A DNA stretch of 46,362 nt from DASRYH01 sp035687245 (GTDB taxonomy: Bacteria; Actinomycetota; Coriobacteriia; Anaerosomatales; PHET01). The position numbers were made by a program, and so were the translations under genes. The notes under the pieces are model-generated. The model searched no databases. It had not been told where the DNA came from and worked only from the letters and a program-made list of their open reading frames with translations. The DNA lies in the NCBI GenBank assembly GCA_035687245.1, contig DASRYH010000001.1, positions 1 to 46,362 on the forward strand, written 5' to 3'. Of the stretch, positions 9,090 through 16,746 are shown piece after piece. Each line of letters starts with the position of its first letter. Position 1 is the first letter of the stretch.

Positions 9090-9118
9090 ATGATACCGAC
9101 CAGCTCGCCCCTTGTCTA
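9090..9118 (-). promoter_or_regulatory. Promoter of tRNA-Asp
   Basis: TAGACA (9113-9118), 17-base spacer, TATCAT (9090-9095) on the minus strand, about 36 bases before the mature tRNA 5' end. A small hairpin (GTCCC-CTGA-GGGAC, about 9066-9079) lies in the leader. Confidence 0.7.
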
Positions 9119-9191
9119 CCGTTTGCTCGCGTCTTTTCGGCAGGAGTGCTGCGCCTCTGAGAAAGTGCTTGACGACTCATGCACTGACCGT

Positions 9192-9234
9192 TGGTAAGCT
9201 GGGTGGCAACAACCCACATTGGGAACACTTACCA
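9192..9234 (+). promoter_or_regulatory. Nested inverted repeats in the leader of the B12-binding protein gene
   Basis: TGGTAAG (9192-9198) is mirrored perfectly by CTTACCA (9228-9234). Inside it TGGGT (9200-9204) is mirrored by ACCCA (9212-9216). The right outer arm ends 2 bases before the ATG at 9237. The left arm overlaps an extended -10-like TGGTAAGCT (9192-9200), so the element could be a repressor operator or an RNA hairpin that masks the translation start. Confidence 0.45.
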
Positions 9235-9236
9235 CC

Positions 9237-9902
9237 ATGCAGACACACATCACATCCAGCGAGAACATCTCGAATCTCCGCGAGCGCTTGAACGCCGCAG
9301 CTGCATCGCGCGACCGTGCTGCCTTCGTCGCAGTGGCGGTCGAAGCGACTCGCGCGGGCGAGGTCACCGTGCCCGAGCTCTACACCTGCGTGCTGGGCCC
9401 ACTGCTCGCCGACATCGGGTCGGCGTGGCAGCACGGCCAGGAGCGCGTCTGGGAGGAGCACTACGCGAGCGCCGCCGTGCGTACGATCGTCGAGATGCTC
9501 TATCTCGACGTCGCCAAGGCGGCCGAAAGCGTGCCGAAGCGTGGAGAGAAGGCCGTGCTGGCCTGCCCGCCCGACGAGCGCCACGACCTCGGTCTTCGTA
9601 TGCTCGCCGACCGCATGATGCTGGTCGGCTGGGACGTCTACTTCCTTGGACAGAGCACGCCTAACGCCGAGATCATCGCGGCGGCTAAGGCCCTTTCGGC
9701 AGATCTCGTGGTGCTCACGGTGGCCACGCACTTCAACCGCGTCGAGCTGCGCGCGACCATCGAGCGAATCACGCGCGAGCTGCCAGGCGTGCGCGTAGGC
9801 GTAGGCGGACCTGCCTTCGGCTATGTAGAGGACTGGCCCGCCGAAGAGATCCTCACCGAGGCCATGATCGGCCTCGACCGCGACTCTGAGTGCGGGGCGT
9901 AG
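9237..9902 (+). CDS. Stand-alone cobalamin-binding protein with photoreceptor-type W-x9-EH motif
   Basis: A 221-residue soluble protein. Residues about 10-95 form a helical cap (B12-binding_2 type) containing W64, nine residues, then E74-H75. This W-x9-EH signature is known from the light-sensing adenosylcobalamin proteins CarH/LitR and AerR. Residues about 104-215 are the Rossmann B12 domain: ERHDLG (114-119) supplies the lower-ligand His116, followed by GWDVYFLG (131-138), LVVLTVATHF and VGVGGPAF. There is no MerR DNA-binding domain, so the architecture resembles AerR more than CarH. Simple corrinoid methyl carriers normally carry DxHxxG and lack W-x9-EH. The ATG at 9237 is preferred over an in-frame TTG at 9219. 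An ABC permease gene starts 5 bases after the stop. Confidence 0.85.
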   Translation: MQTHITSSENISNLRERLNAAAASRDRAAFVAVAVEATRAGEVTVPELYTCVLGPLLADIGSAWQHGQERVWEEHYASAAVRTIVEMLYLDVAKAAESVPKRGEKAVLACPPDERHDLGLRMLADRMMLVGWDVYFLGQSTPNAEIIAAAKALSADLVVLTVATHFNRVELRATIERITRELPGVRVGVGGPAFGYVEDWPAEEILTEAMIGLDRDSECGA

Positions 9903-9907
9903 GCGCC

Positions 9908-11047
9908 ATGTTGTCGTTCAAGATCGCATGGCGGTTCCTCCGCTCCTCACCTGTACAGTCGATTCTCATCGCCGGAGGCATCGCGGTTGGCATCGCCACA
10001 CAGGTCTTCGTAGGCTCACTCATCCAGTCGCTGCAGGCCAACCTGCTCGATTCGGCGATCGGCTCCCAGCCGCACATCACCATCCAGGCGCAGACTGAGG
10101 GCGATCCCGTCGCCTACACCGACAGGATGCAGAAGACGGTCGAGGAAGACCCGCACGTGAAGCAAGGCACCGTCGCCAAGCTCCGCACGGTCTCATCGCT
10201 CTACACCGACGGCACCGACAGCGCTCCCCTCGTGCTGCTCGGCGGCGACCTGCGCGAGCTCGAGGGGCTGTTCAAGCTCAACAAGAAGATGGTGGAGGGC
10301 ACACCGTCTCTTCGAAGCGACGAGATCATGCTGGGCAAGGAGTTCGCGAAGAAGTACGACCTGAACGAGGGCGACTCAGTGAAGCTTTCGTTCCAGACGG
10401 GCGGCTCGACCACGTTCACCGTCGCCGGCGTCTTCGACCTCGGTGCTGCGGCCTTCAACGAGCGCAATGCCTTCGTCGCGGGTGAGGTGCCGCGAAGCCT
10501 CTTGGGCTGGTCGGCCAAGGAGTACTCCGCGATCGAAGCGCAGCTCGTGGAGCCCTTCCAGTCTGCCGAAGTGGCCGCGGCGTGGCGCCGCAAGCTACCC
10601 GGGATCGAGGTCGTCGAGTGGCAGGCGCAAAACGCGTCGCTGCTCGTGGGCATTCAGAGCCAGTCGTCGTCGAGCTACATGATCCAGGGCTTCGTGCTGG
10701 TCGCGGTCGCGCTGGGTATTGCATCGACGCTTGCCATCGCAGCTGTCCAGAAGACGCGCCAGATCGGCATCTTGAAGGCGATGGGGCTCTCTGATTCGCG
10801 CGCGGGCCGCATCTTCCTTTGGCAGGCCGCGCTGCTGGGCGTTGGGGGCTCCGCGCTGGGTGTGGGACTCGCCTACCTCTTCCTCTGGCTGTTCGCACTA
10901 GCGCCGTTGCTCTTCACCGTGACCACCGATCCGGTCTTTGTCGCGGGATCCTTCCTCGTCGGTGTGGGCGTCGCGCTTGCTTCGGCGATCGTGCCCATCA
11001 GGCGCACGTCCAAGCTCGACCCGATCGAGGTGATCCAGGGTGGGTGA
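9908..11047 (+). CDS. ABC transporter permease, FtsX/MacB (LolC/E-like) family
   Basis: A 379-residue permease with one N-terminal helix (about 14-40), an extracytoplasmic MacB periplasmic-core-like domain (about 45-245), and three C-terminal helices in an FtsX domain with the conserved segment QIGILKAMGLSDSRAG. Such type VII transporters are mechanotransmitters or exporters of lipids, lipoproteins or peptides rather than classic importers. The ATG at 9908 is preferred over a GTG at 9890, which would overlap the B12-protein gene. The 3' end overlaps the ATPase gene by 8 bases, so the two subunits are translationally coupled. Confidence 0.9.
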   Translation: MLSFKIAWRFLRSSPVQSILIAGGIAVGIATQVFVGSLIQSLQANLLDSAIGSQPHITIQAQTEGDPVAYTDRMQKTVEEDPHVKQGTVAKLRTVSSLYTDGTDSAPLVLLGGDLRELEGLFKLNKKMVEGTPSLRSDEIMLGKEFAKKYDLNEGDSVKLSFQTGGSTTFTVAGVFDLGAAAFNERNAFVAGEVPRSLLGWSAKEYSAIEAQLVEPFQSAEVAAAWRRKLPGIEVVEWQAQNASLLVGIQSQSSSSYMIQGFVLVAVALGIASTLAIAAVQKTRQIGILKAMGLSDSRAGRIFLWQAALLGVGGSALGVGLAYLFLWLFALAPLLFTVTTDPVFVAGSFLVGVGVALASAIVPIRRTSKLDPIEVIQGG

Positions 11048-11771
11048 GACGCTGCTCTCCGCCGAGGGGCTCAACAAGGTCTATGGCGAAGGCGATGCCG
11101 CAACACACGCGCTGCGCGACGTCTCTTTCTGCTTCGACGAGGGCGAGTTTGCCGCCATCATCGGCCAGTCCGGCTCGGGCAAGTCCACGCTGCTCAACCT
11201 GCTCGGGCTGTTGGACACGCCCACGAGCGGCAACGTCATCTACCGTGGCGACGATGTCGGAAAACTCAGCAAGGCGCAGCGCTCCCAGCTGCGCGGCGAC
11301 ATGGTCGGGTTCGTCTTCCAGTTCCACTACCTGCTGCCCGAGTTCTCCGTGATCGAGAACGTCTCGATGCCCGCACTCGTCGAGGGCGCGCTTTCGGCAG
11401 CCGAGATCAAGAGCAGGGCGATGGAGACGCTCGATCTGCTGGGGCTGGACGGGCTGGAGTCAAAGAACGCCAACGCGCTCTCTGGTGGCCAGAAGCAGCG
11501 AGTGGCCATCGCGCGCGCGCTGATGAACCGGCCCAAGCTCGTGCTTGCCGACGAGCCGACCGGCAACCTCGACACGATCAACACCGATCTCGTCTACAAG
11601 CTCTTTCGCGAGATCAACGTCGAGACAGGGACCGCGTTTCTGATCGTCACCCACGACCAAGGCGTCGCCGAACGCACCGATCGGATCCTCGAGGTGAGCG
11701 ACGGCCGACTCGTGCAAGACATCCGCAACCCGTATGGCGCCCCGATCGAAGAACCGCTGAAGCCGGCGTAG
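11040..11771 (+). CDS. ABC transporter ATP-binding protein, LolD/MacB-like
   Basis: A 243-residue cytoplasmic ATPase with Walker A GQSGSGKST (42-50), signature LSGGQ (147-151), Walker B LVLADEP (167-173), D-loop GNLD and H-loop His205. It starts with GTG inside the end of the permease gene. It powers the permease at 9908-11047. The substrate is unknown; the preceding B12-binding gene suggests that expression or activity is tied to cobalamin or light. The stop lies 6 bases from the stop of the convergent operon. Confidence 0.93.
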   Translation: MGETLLSAEGLNKVYGEGDAATHALRDVSFCFDEGEFAAIIGQSGSGKSTLLNLLGLLDTPTSGNVIYRGDDVGKLSKAQRSQLRGDMVGFVFQFHYLLPEFSVIENVSMPALVEGALSAAEIKSRAMETLDLLGLDGLESKNANALSGGQKQRVAIARALMNRPKLVLADEPTGNLDTINTDLVYKLFREINVETGTAFLIVTHDQGVAERTDRILEVSDGRLVQDIRNPYGAPIEEPLKPA

Positions 11772-11777
11772 GCCGCG

Positions 11778-12596
11778 CTACGCGCCCTGCGGGGTTCCGT
11801 CGCCGTCGTCGATGACGACGCCATCGCGCATACGGATCGTGCGATCGCACGCAGCTGCGACCTCCGGGTTGTGCGTGACGATGAGGAAAGTCGTGCCGCG
11901 CTCGCTGTTGACGCGGCGCATCATCTCGACGATCTCGGCGCTCGTGGCGGTATCCAAGTCACCCGTCGGCTCGTCGCCCATGACGATGCCAGGGTCGTTG
12001 ATGAGCGCACGGGCGATCGCCACCCGCTGCTGCTGCCCGCCCGACAGCTCGCTGGGGATATGGCGCCTCCGATCGCCCAAGCTCACCTCGTCGAGCAGCT
12101 CGCGCGCGCGCTCGAGGGCAGCCGCGCGCGTCATACCCGCGTACTCTCCCGCCAGTGCGACGTTCTCTTCGGCAGAGAGCGTGGGAATCAAGTTGAAGCC
12201 TTGGAAGATGAAGCCGATCTCGGTCCGGCGAACCTTCACGAGCTCGGCGTTGGACAGGCCGTCGACGCGGCGGCCGTTGAGCCAGACCTCGCCTCCGTCG
12301 GCAGCATCAAGGCAGCCGGCGATGTGCATGAAGGTGGACTTGCCCGAGCCCGACGGCCCCATGATCGCCGCCATCTCGCCGCGTGTGATATCGAGCGTGG
12401 CACCGCGCAGGGCGTCGACGAAGTTGTCACGCCCGAGCTGGTAGCGCTTGCGCAGGTCGATGCCGCGGATGATGCAGCTGCGGCCTTCGGCGTTGGGCGC
12501 CTGGCTGAGATGGTCCGCAAAGGTGGGTGCGGCGGCGCCCGCGGACGTGGCGGCGCCAGCAGCTTCGGCAGCGGTGTTCACGTTGGGCTCACTCAT
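11778..12596 (-). CDS. ABC transporter ATP-binding protein, MacB-like (second system)
   Basis: A 272-residue ATPase with Walker A GPSGSGKST (80-88), ELSGGQQQRVAIARAL signature, Walker B IVMGDEPTGDLD and THN H-loop. Compared with its convergent counterpart it has about 40 extra N-terminal residues, rich in Ala and of low complexity, ahead of the ABC fold. The start at 12596 overlaps the stop of the permease gene, which favours this longer form. It pairs with the permease at 12589-13749. Confidence 0.9.
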   Translation of the reverse strand: MSEPNVNTAAEAAGAATSAGAAAPTFADHLSQAPNAEGRSCIIRGIDLRKRYQLGRDNFVDALRGATLDITRGEMAAIMGPSGSGKSTFMHIAGCLDAADGGEVWLNGRRVDGLSNAELVKVRRTEIGFIFQGFNLIPTLSAEENVALAGEYAGMTRAAALERARELLDEVSLGDRRRHIPSELSGGQQQRVAIARALINDPGIVMGDEPTGDLDTATSAEIVEMMRRVNSERGTTFLIVTHNPEVAAACDRTIRMRDGVVIDDGDGTPQGA

Positions 12597-13749
12597 AGCG
12601 CAGCGCCTCCACCGGATTCAGGTTGGCGGCGTGCCAGGCCGGATAGAGGCCCGAGAACGTCCCGAGGCCGACCGCGAAGACGAGCGAACCTATGAGCAAG
12701 CGCGTAGACACGAGGAAGAGCGCGTTGCCGCTCATCGCTCCGGCAGCGTTGCCCGCACCGGTGACAAGCAGGCCAAGCAGCATGCCGGCGACGCCGCCTA
12801 TGAGCCCGATCACGGCAGATTCGGCGATGAACTGTCCCATGATCTGCAGGTTGCTGGCTCCAATCGCCTTGCGCACACCAATCTCGCGCGTGCGCTCGGA
12901 GACCGACATCGTCATCGTGTTCACGACGGACAAGCCGCCCACCAGCAGCGATATCAGGGCGACCGCGTAGATGATCGACGTGAAGATCTGAAGCGGCTGC
13001 TTGATGGAGCGCTCGAACTCCACCGGGGTCATCGCGTCGACGTCGTCGAGCTCGCGCTCGATTCGGCGCGCCACCACTTCGGGACGCACGCCCGGCTCGA
13101 GGTAGACCGCGAAGCTCGAGACGATGCCGTCTTTTTGCACGCCGGCCTTCTGGGAGTCAGGGAGCTCGTCGTAGACGATCTCCCGAGCGTCGTGCAGGGT
13201 CATCGTAATGGTGTTGTCAGGCGCGGTCAGCGTCTTAGCCATGATGCCGACGACCTCGTAGCGCTTGTCCTTCACCTCGATGTGCCCGCCCACGTGCGCG
13301 TTGAACCGCGTCACAAGGTCAGACCCGACCACGACCTTACCGATGTCGCTCTGCTTGAGCTCGCGCCCTTCGGCGTAGTCGATCTGGAATGTCTCGTAGC
13401 CGCGACCCCTGCCATCTTCGGCCTGGATCGTGGGTGGGGAGCCGAAGTTGACGCCGCCCAGTGAGTCGAGCGTGGTAGCAACGCCCGCTGACGCTCGTTC
13501 GACGCCTTCGGTGTGTTCGATCGTGCGCAGCATCGACGCCTTGAGCGGCTCGCCAAGCAGGCCGGAGATGCCGGTGCTGCTGCTGACAACGACCTTGCCG
13601 GCGTAGTACTTCATGCCACCGTCGACGAGCAGCGTGAGCTTCTCCGCAAGCGCACCCATGACGACCAGCGAGAAGACGCCGATCGAGATGCCGAAGATCG
13701 TGAGAAAGGCGCGGAGCCTGCGCCTGAAGATGTTGCGGATTATGCGCAA
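12589..13749 (-). CDS. ABC transporter permease, MacB-like (second system)
   Basis: A 386-residue permease with an N-terminal helix (RRLRAFLTIFGISIGVFSLV), a MacB core domain, and a C-terminal FtsX domain with TREIGVRKAIGASNLQIMGQF and three helices. I place the start at a TTG (13749), because GGGGGAG lies just upstream and the next residues RIIRNIFRRRLRAF match the usual cytoplasmic start of MacB permeases. The 33 residues possible upstream (to 13848) look non-coding and Cys-rich. This MacB-type pair is transcribed towards the 9908-11771 system. Confidence 0.88.
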   Translation of the reverse strand: MRIIRNIFRRRLRAFLTIFGISIGVFSLVVMGALAEKLTLLVDGGMKYYAGKVVVSSSTGISGLLGEPLKASMLRTIEHTEGVERASAGVATTLDSLGGVNFGSPPTIQAEDGRGRGYETFQIDYAEGRELKQSDIGKVVVGSDLVTRFNAHVGGHIEVKDKRYEVVGIMAKTLTAPDNTITMTLHDAREIVYDELPDSQKAGVQKDGIVSSFAVYLEPGVRPEVVARRIERELDDVDAMTPVEFERSIKQPLQIFTSIIYAVALISLLVGGLSVVNTMTMSVSERTREIGVRKAIGASNLQIMGQFIAESAVIGLIGGVAGMLLGLLVTGAGNAAGAMSGNALFLVSTRLLIGSLVFAVGLGTFSGLYPAWHAANLNPVEALRYE

Positions 13750-14013
13750 ACGTTCTCCCCCGATGCACTTACAACTGTCACCGCATGATAGCGCTACTGG
13801 CTGCGAGTTGGAGCATATGAACGACGTGACGCCCACACGACTCAACAAGCGGTAGCCACCGCGTTGGTTCAGCAGCTCATGGCAGGTGTTGCAGTCGCAA
13901 GAACTGTCTGTGTCATTCGGACGTTCACCGGCCGCGGCAGGGCTCGGCCACGCTCGAGGGAGTGGCGGGCAGGCTGCAGCGCCTCAGCCACAGCGCCTGG
14001 GTGACGCGCGGTG
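13750..14013. other. Intergenic region, no gene seen
   Basis: 264 bases between the MacB-like permease start and the stop of the next minus-strand gene. No convincing ORF, tRNA or strong terminator was found. It should hold the promoter of the second ABC operon, but I could not pick one out. Confidence 0.5.
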
Positions 14014-14646
14014 CTACGGCGTAGTCGGCTGCGGCGCTTTCGGCGTCTTGAGAGACTCAAGGTACGGGGAAAGCCCCTGCTGCTGCTCGCGGAAGACGAT
14101 GTCGCCCTCGTATGTTCCGCCGCGCGCGAGCTTCTCCCACATCTGAGGTCTCGGGCGCAGGAGCAGATGCGACGAGGCGTAGTCGCGCGATCCGGGTGCA
14201 GCGCCGCTGGGCCTGCTGCGCGTCACAAGCACGACGAGCGTGCGATCGCCGGCGATCTGCGGACCCTCGCCGAAAGGCTGGAAGCGGAAGGTATAGGTCG
14301 CTTTGGCTCGCTCGCCCTTCTCGCTCACGAATGCGAGTGTGGCCGACGGAGGCTCAGTCACCTTGCCCAGCGGTTCGCCCGCCTCGACAGGGGTGTTGCG
14401 ACTCGGCGCGTCGCCTTCGGCAGATGCCGTGTCTTCGGCCGAGTCACCCGCGTCGGAGGCCACTCCCGGCTGCTCGGCATCAGGCTGCTTCGCGTCGCCG
14501 GCGCCCGGCGTACCTGCGTTCTGCCCGGGTGCCACCGAGCCGGAGTCGGTCCCATTCGAGCTGCCACTCCCGCTTCGGTTCGCGAATACGAAGACTCCTG
14601 CTACGACGACCAGCACGATCGCCGCGATGATGATGGCTCTGCGCAC
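14014..14646 (-). CDS. Small anchored protein with Ser/Gly/Asp-rich linker, unknown function
   Basis: A 210-residue protein. After GTG comes one membrane helix (residues 3-20, AIIIAAIVLVVVAGVFVF), then a low-complexity Ser/Gly/Asp/Glu/Pro linker to about 85, then a globular part of about 100 residues (from GKVTEPPSATLAFVSEKGER) ending in a Pro/Lys/Thr-rich tail. The GTG at 14646 is chosen because GAGGAGAAG, formed by the last codons of the O-antigen ligase gene, lies just upstream; the two genes are 1 base apart. No family recognised; presumably a partner of the ligase. Confidence 0.7.
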   Translation of the reverse strand: MRRAIIIAAIVLVVVAGVFVFANRSGSGSSNGTDSGSVAPGQNAGTPGAGDAKQPDAEQPGVASDAGDSAEDTASAEGDAPSRNTPVEAGEPLGKVTEPPSATLAFVSEKGERAKATYTFRFQPFGEGPQIAGDRTLVVLVTRSRPSGAAPGSRDYASSHLLLRPRPQMWEKLARGGTYEGDIVFREQQQGLSPYLESLKTPKAPQPTTP

Positions 14647-14647
14647 G

Positions 14648-16618
14648 CTACTTCTCCTCGTCGCCCGTGAGGGCATCCAGTCTAGCCTTCGCCTTGTCGG
14701 CGCCCGCCGTATCCCCCGACGCGCGCAACGTTCGCTCCAGACCGCGCCAGGCGATCACCAGATTCTTGTCCTTGCTCAGCGCTTCGTCGTAGAGCGTGGC
14801 CGCTGCATCGACGCGTCCTTTGCTCTCCGCGAGGATAGCGCGACCGAGCGCGGGGGCCGGCGAAGACGGGTCCAGCTTCTCGTAGTCGCCGTACGCGCCG
14901 CTCGCTGCCGAGAGCGCGCTGGCATCGCGGGCCTGAACCCCGTAGAGCATCGCCAGATCGGCCTCGACAAGGACGAGTATCGGCTCGCGGCTTGCCGAAC
15001 GCGCTTCGGCTATCGCCCGGGTGCCATATTCGTAGGCCTCGCGGTCGTCGCGGCGGCTCAGCCACTCGAGCGCTTCTTGAGCCGCCGCCTGGTCGTAGAG
15101 GTGGGTGAAGGCGGACAGAGAGCGCGCCGCGTCGAGATGCGAGGCCGCCTGCTGCCAGGTGCGGGCCTCCTGTGCGCGCGCCTGCTGCCAGCTGGCGGCT
15201 CCCAGCAGCACGCCGCTGAGCGCCAGCACACCAGCGACGCCAACAAGCCCAAAGACCGCGAATCCGGGAAGCCTTGCAGCTCGAGGAGGCACTTCGACGC
15301 TCTCCGCGTGGTGCTGTGCGCGCGTCGCGGCGGCGAGCGCGATCGCAAGCGATGCGGCGAAGATCACCGCAACCTCACCGGTGAAGAAGTGCGACTGCAG
15401 AGCGGCAAAGGCCCCACCCAGCGAGGCGACCGCCGCGACTCCGACAGGGTCCCCGCGAGCGTCCGATCTCCAGCAGAAGACCACCGTCGCGCCCAAGCCC
15501 AAGAGGAGCAGGAGCGCGGCGAGCGGCCCAGCCTCCTGCGCCAGACTCACCGTAGCGTTGTGAGGATCGAGCGTTTGGCGGTACGTGGAGCCCGTCCGGT
15601 GAAAGCCCGGTGGCCTCAGCGGACCGAGCACCTCGCTGAATGTTGCGGGCCCCCACCCAAGCGCTGGCCGTTCTCCCACCATCTGGCCGGCGATTCCCCA
15701 CAGCGTGGTTCGGTAGGAGACATCGCTGCCAGACAGGGTGGCGGCCGCTATGAGTCGCTTCGCGCTGCCCGGAGAGACCACGAGCGTCGCTGCAATCAAG
15801 ACGACTAGCAGAGCCGCCATCGCGGCAGCCACTCTGCCCCGCGACGACCCCATGGTGCGCCAGCCAAAGGCGAGCCACACGACGCTCGCCATAGCAAAGC
15901 CGACCAGCGCTCCGCGAGAGAGCGTGAGCACGAGCGCCGCGAAGACGAGTGCAGCGCTGCCGGCACCAACGTCGCGCCACAGCCGATTCACGTCACTGCG
16001 GGCGCAGGCGACCGCGAAAGGAAGCACAGCCACGAGCCAGACGCCCAGATTCGACGCGTTTCCCAGCGTCGAGCGCGGGCGGGCTGAGACCATGGCAGCG
16101 GCAAAGGCGGCACGATCAGCGCCGAGCGCCTGCGCGATGGCGACAAGCGCAACGAGCGCCGCGGCCACCGTCACCGTTCGTGTCGCGAGTGTCAGACCGC
16201 TCCCGGTTGCGTCATCGGTGTCGGCGAGGACCCACACGCCCAGCCCGATGATGCCTGCCGAAAGCCACAACGCCACGCCACGCATCTCGCCCAAGGCTCC
16301 GAACAACGAACGGTCCGGATCGATGCCGAAGAACGCCGAAATCACCAGCAGGCCCACAACGCCAAGGAATGGCCACACCGCTCGAACGCGAACGATGCGC
16401 ACCAGCGAGCGGAAGCTCGCCTGCACATCAAGCGCCAGGACGACTGCCACCGCGAGCGTGCACAGGCTTACGGTAGCGTACTTCGCGGCCGCGAACGGCG
16501 ATGCGAGCCGGGGCATCCACGCCACACCCGGCAGCACGAGCGCGGCTGCTACGACGCGCGCCAACCACACGCCGCTTGGGGGCTCAGGCCGAGCGGTATG
16601 CGGGTGCTTCCGTGACAT
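14648..16618 (-). CDS. O-antigen ligase family protein with C-terminal TPR region
   Basis: A 656-residue polytopic membrane protein. About the first 470 residues contain a dozen helices with Wzy_C hallmarks: STLGNASNLGVWL, TLSRGALVGFA, and the outer loop GWGPATF...DPHNATVSLAQEAGP. From about 490 to the end is a soluble helical TPR-like tail (AEARSASREPILVLVEADLAMLYG... GAYGDYEKLDPSSPAPALGRAILAESKG). Such proteins polymerise or ligate lipid-linked glycans, or glycosylate proteins, at the outer membrane face. It is a second candidate besides 3784-5319, suggesting two glycan systems. A 128-base gap separates it from the upstream surface-protein gene. Confidence 0.88.
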   Translation of the reverse strand: MSRKHPHTARPEPPSGVWLARVVAAALVLPGVAWMPRLASPFAAAKYATVSLCTLAVAVVLALDVQASFRSLVRIVRVRAVWPFLGVVGLLVISAFFGIDPDRSLFGALGEMRGVALWLSAGIIGLGVWVLADTDDATGSGLTLATRTVTVAAALVALVAIAQALGADRAAFAAAMVSARPRSTLGNASNLGVWLVAVLPFAVACARSDVNRLWRDVGAGSAALVFAALVLTLSRGALVGFAMASVVWLAFGWRTMGSSRGRVAAAMAALLVVLIAATLVVSPGSAKRLIAAATLSGSDVSYRTTLWGIAGQMVGERPALGWGPATFSEVLGPLRPPGFHRTGSTYRQTLDPHNATVSLAQEAGPLAALLLLLGLGATVVFCWRSDARGDPVGVAAVASLGGAFAALQSHFFTGEVAVIFAASLAIALAAATRAQHHAESVEVPPRAARLPGFAVFGLVGVAGVLALSGVLLGAASWQQARAQEARTWQQAASHLDAARSLSAFTHLYDQAAAQEALEWLSRRDDREAYEYGTRAIAEARSASREPILVLVEADLAMLYGVQARDASALSAASGAYGDYEKLDPSSPAPALGRAILAESKGRVDAAATLYDEALSKDKNLVIAWRGLERTLRASGDTAGADKAKARLDALTGDEEK

Positions 16619-16685
16619 AGACGAGCGCGCTTATCCCTCTTCGGTCACATGGGCCGCGCTCAGCGACCCTCGACAGTACAGCGAC

Positions 16686-16720
16686 AGGGGTGAGGCTCCA
16701 CAAAACGCAGCCCCACCCCT
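16686..16720 (-). terminator. Hairpin after the large surface-protein gene
   Basis: A 12-bp stem (AGGGGTGGGGCT with AGCCTCACCCCT, one G-U) and an 11-base loop, 27 bases past the stop of the 1025-residue protein on the minus strand. There is no clear U tract, so termination strength is uncertain. Confidence 0.5.
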
Positions 16721-16746
16721 ATCGAATCACATCACACGCTTTCGGA

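Noticed and set aside
9055..9236. A cobalamin riboswitch before the B12-binding protein gene
   Set aside because: The leader is too short and lacks a B12-box-like sequence; only small inverted repeats are present.
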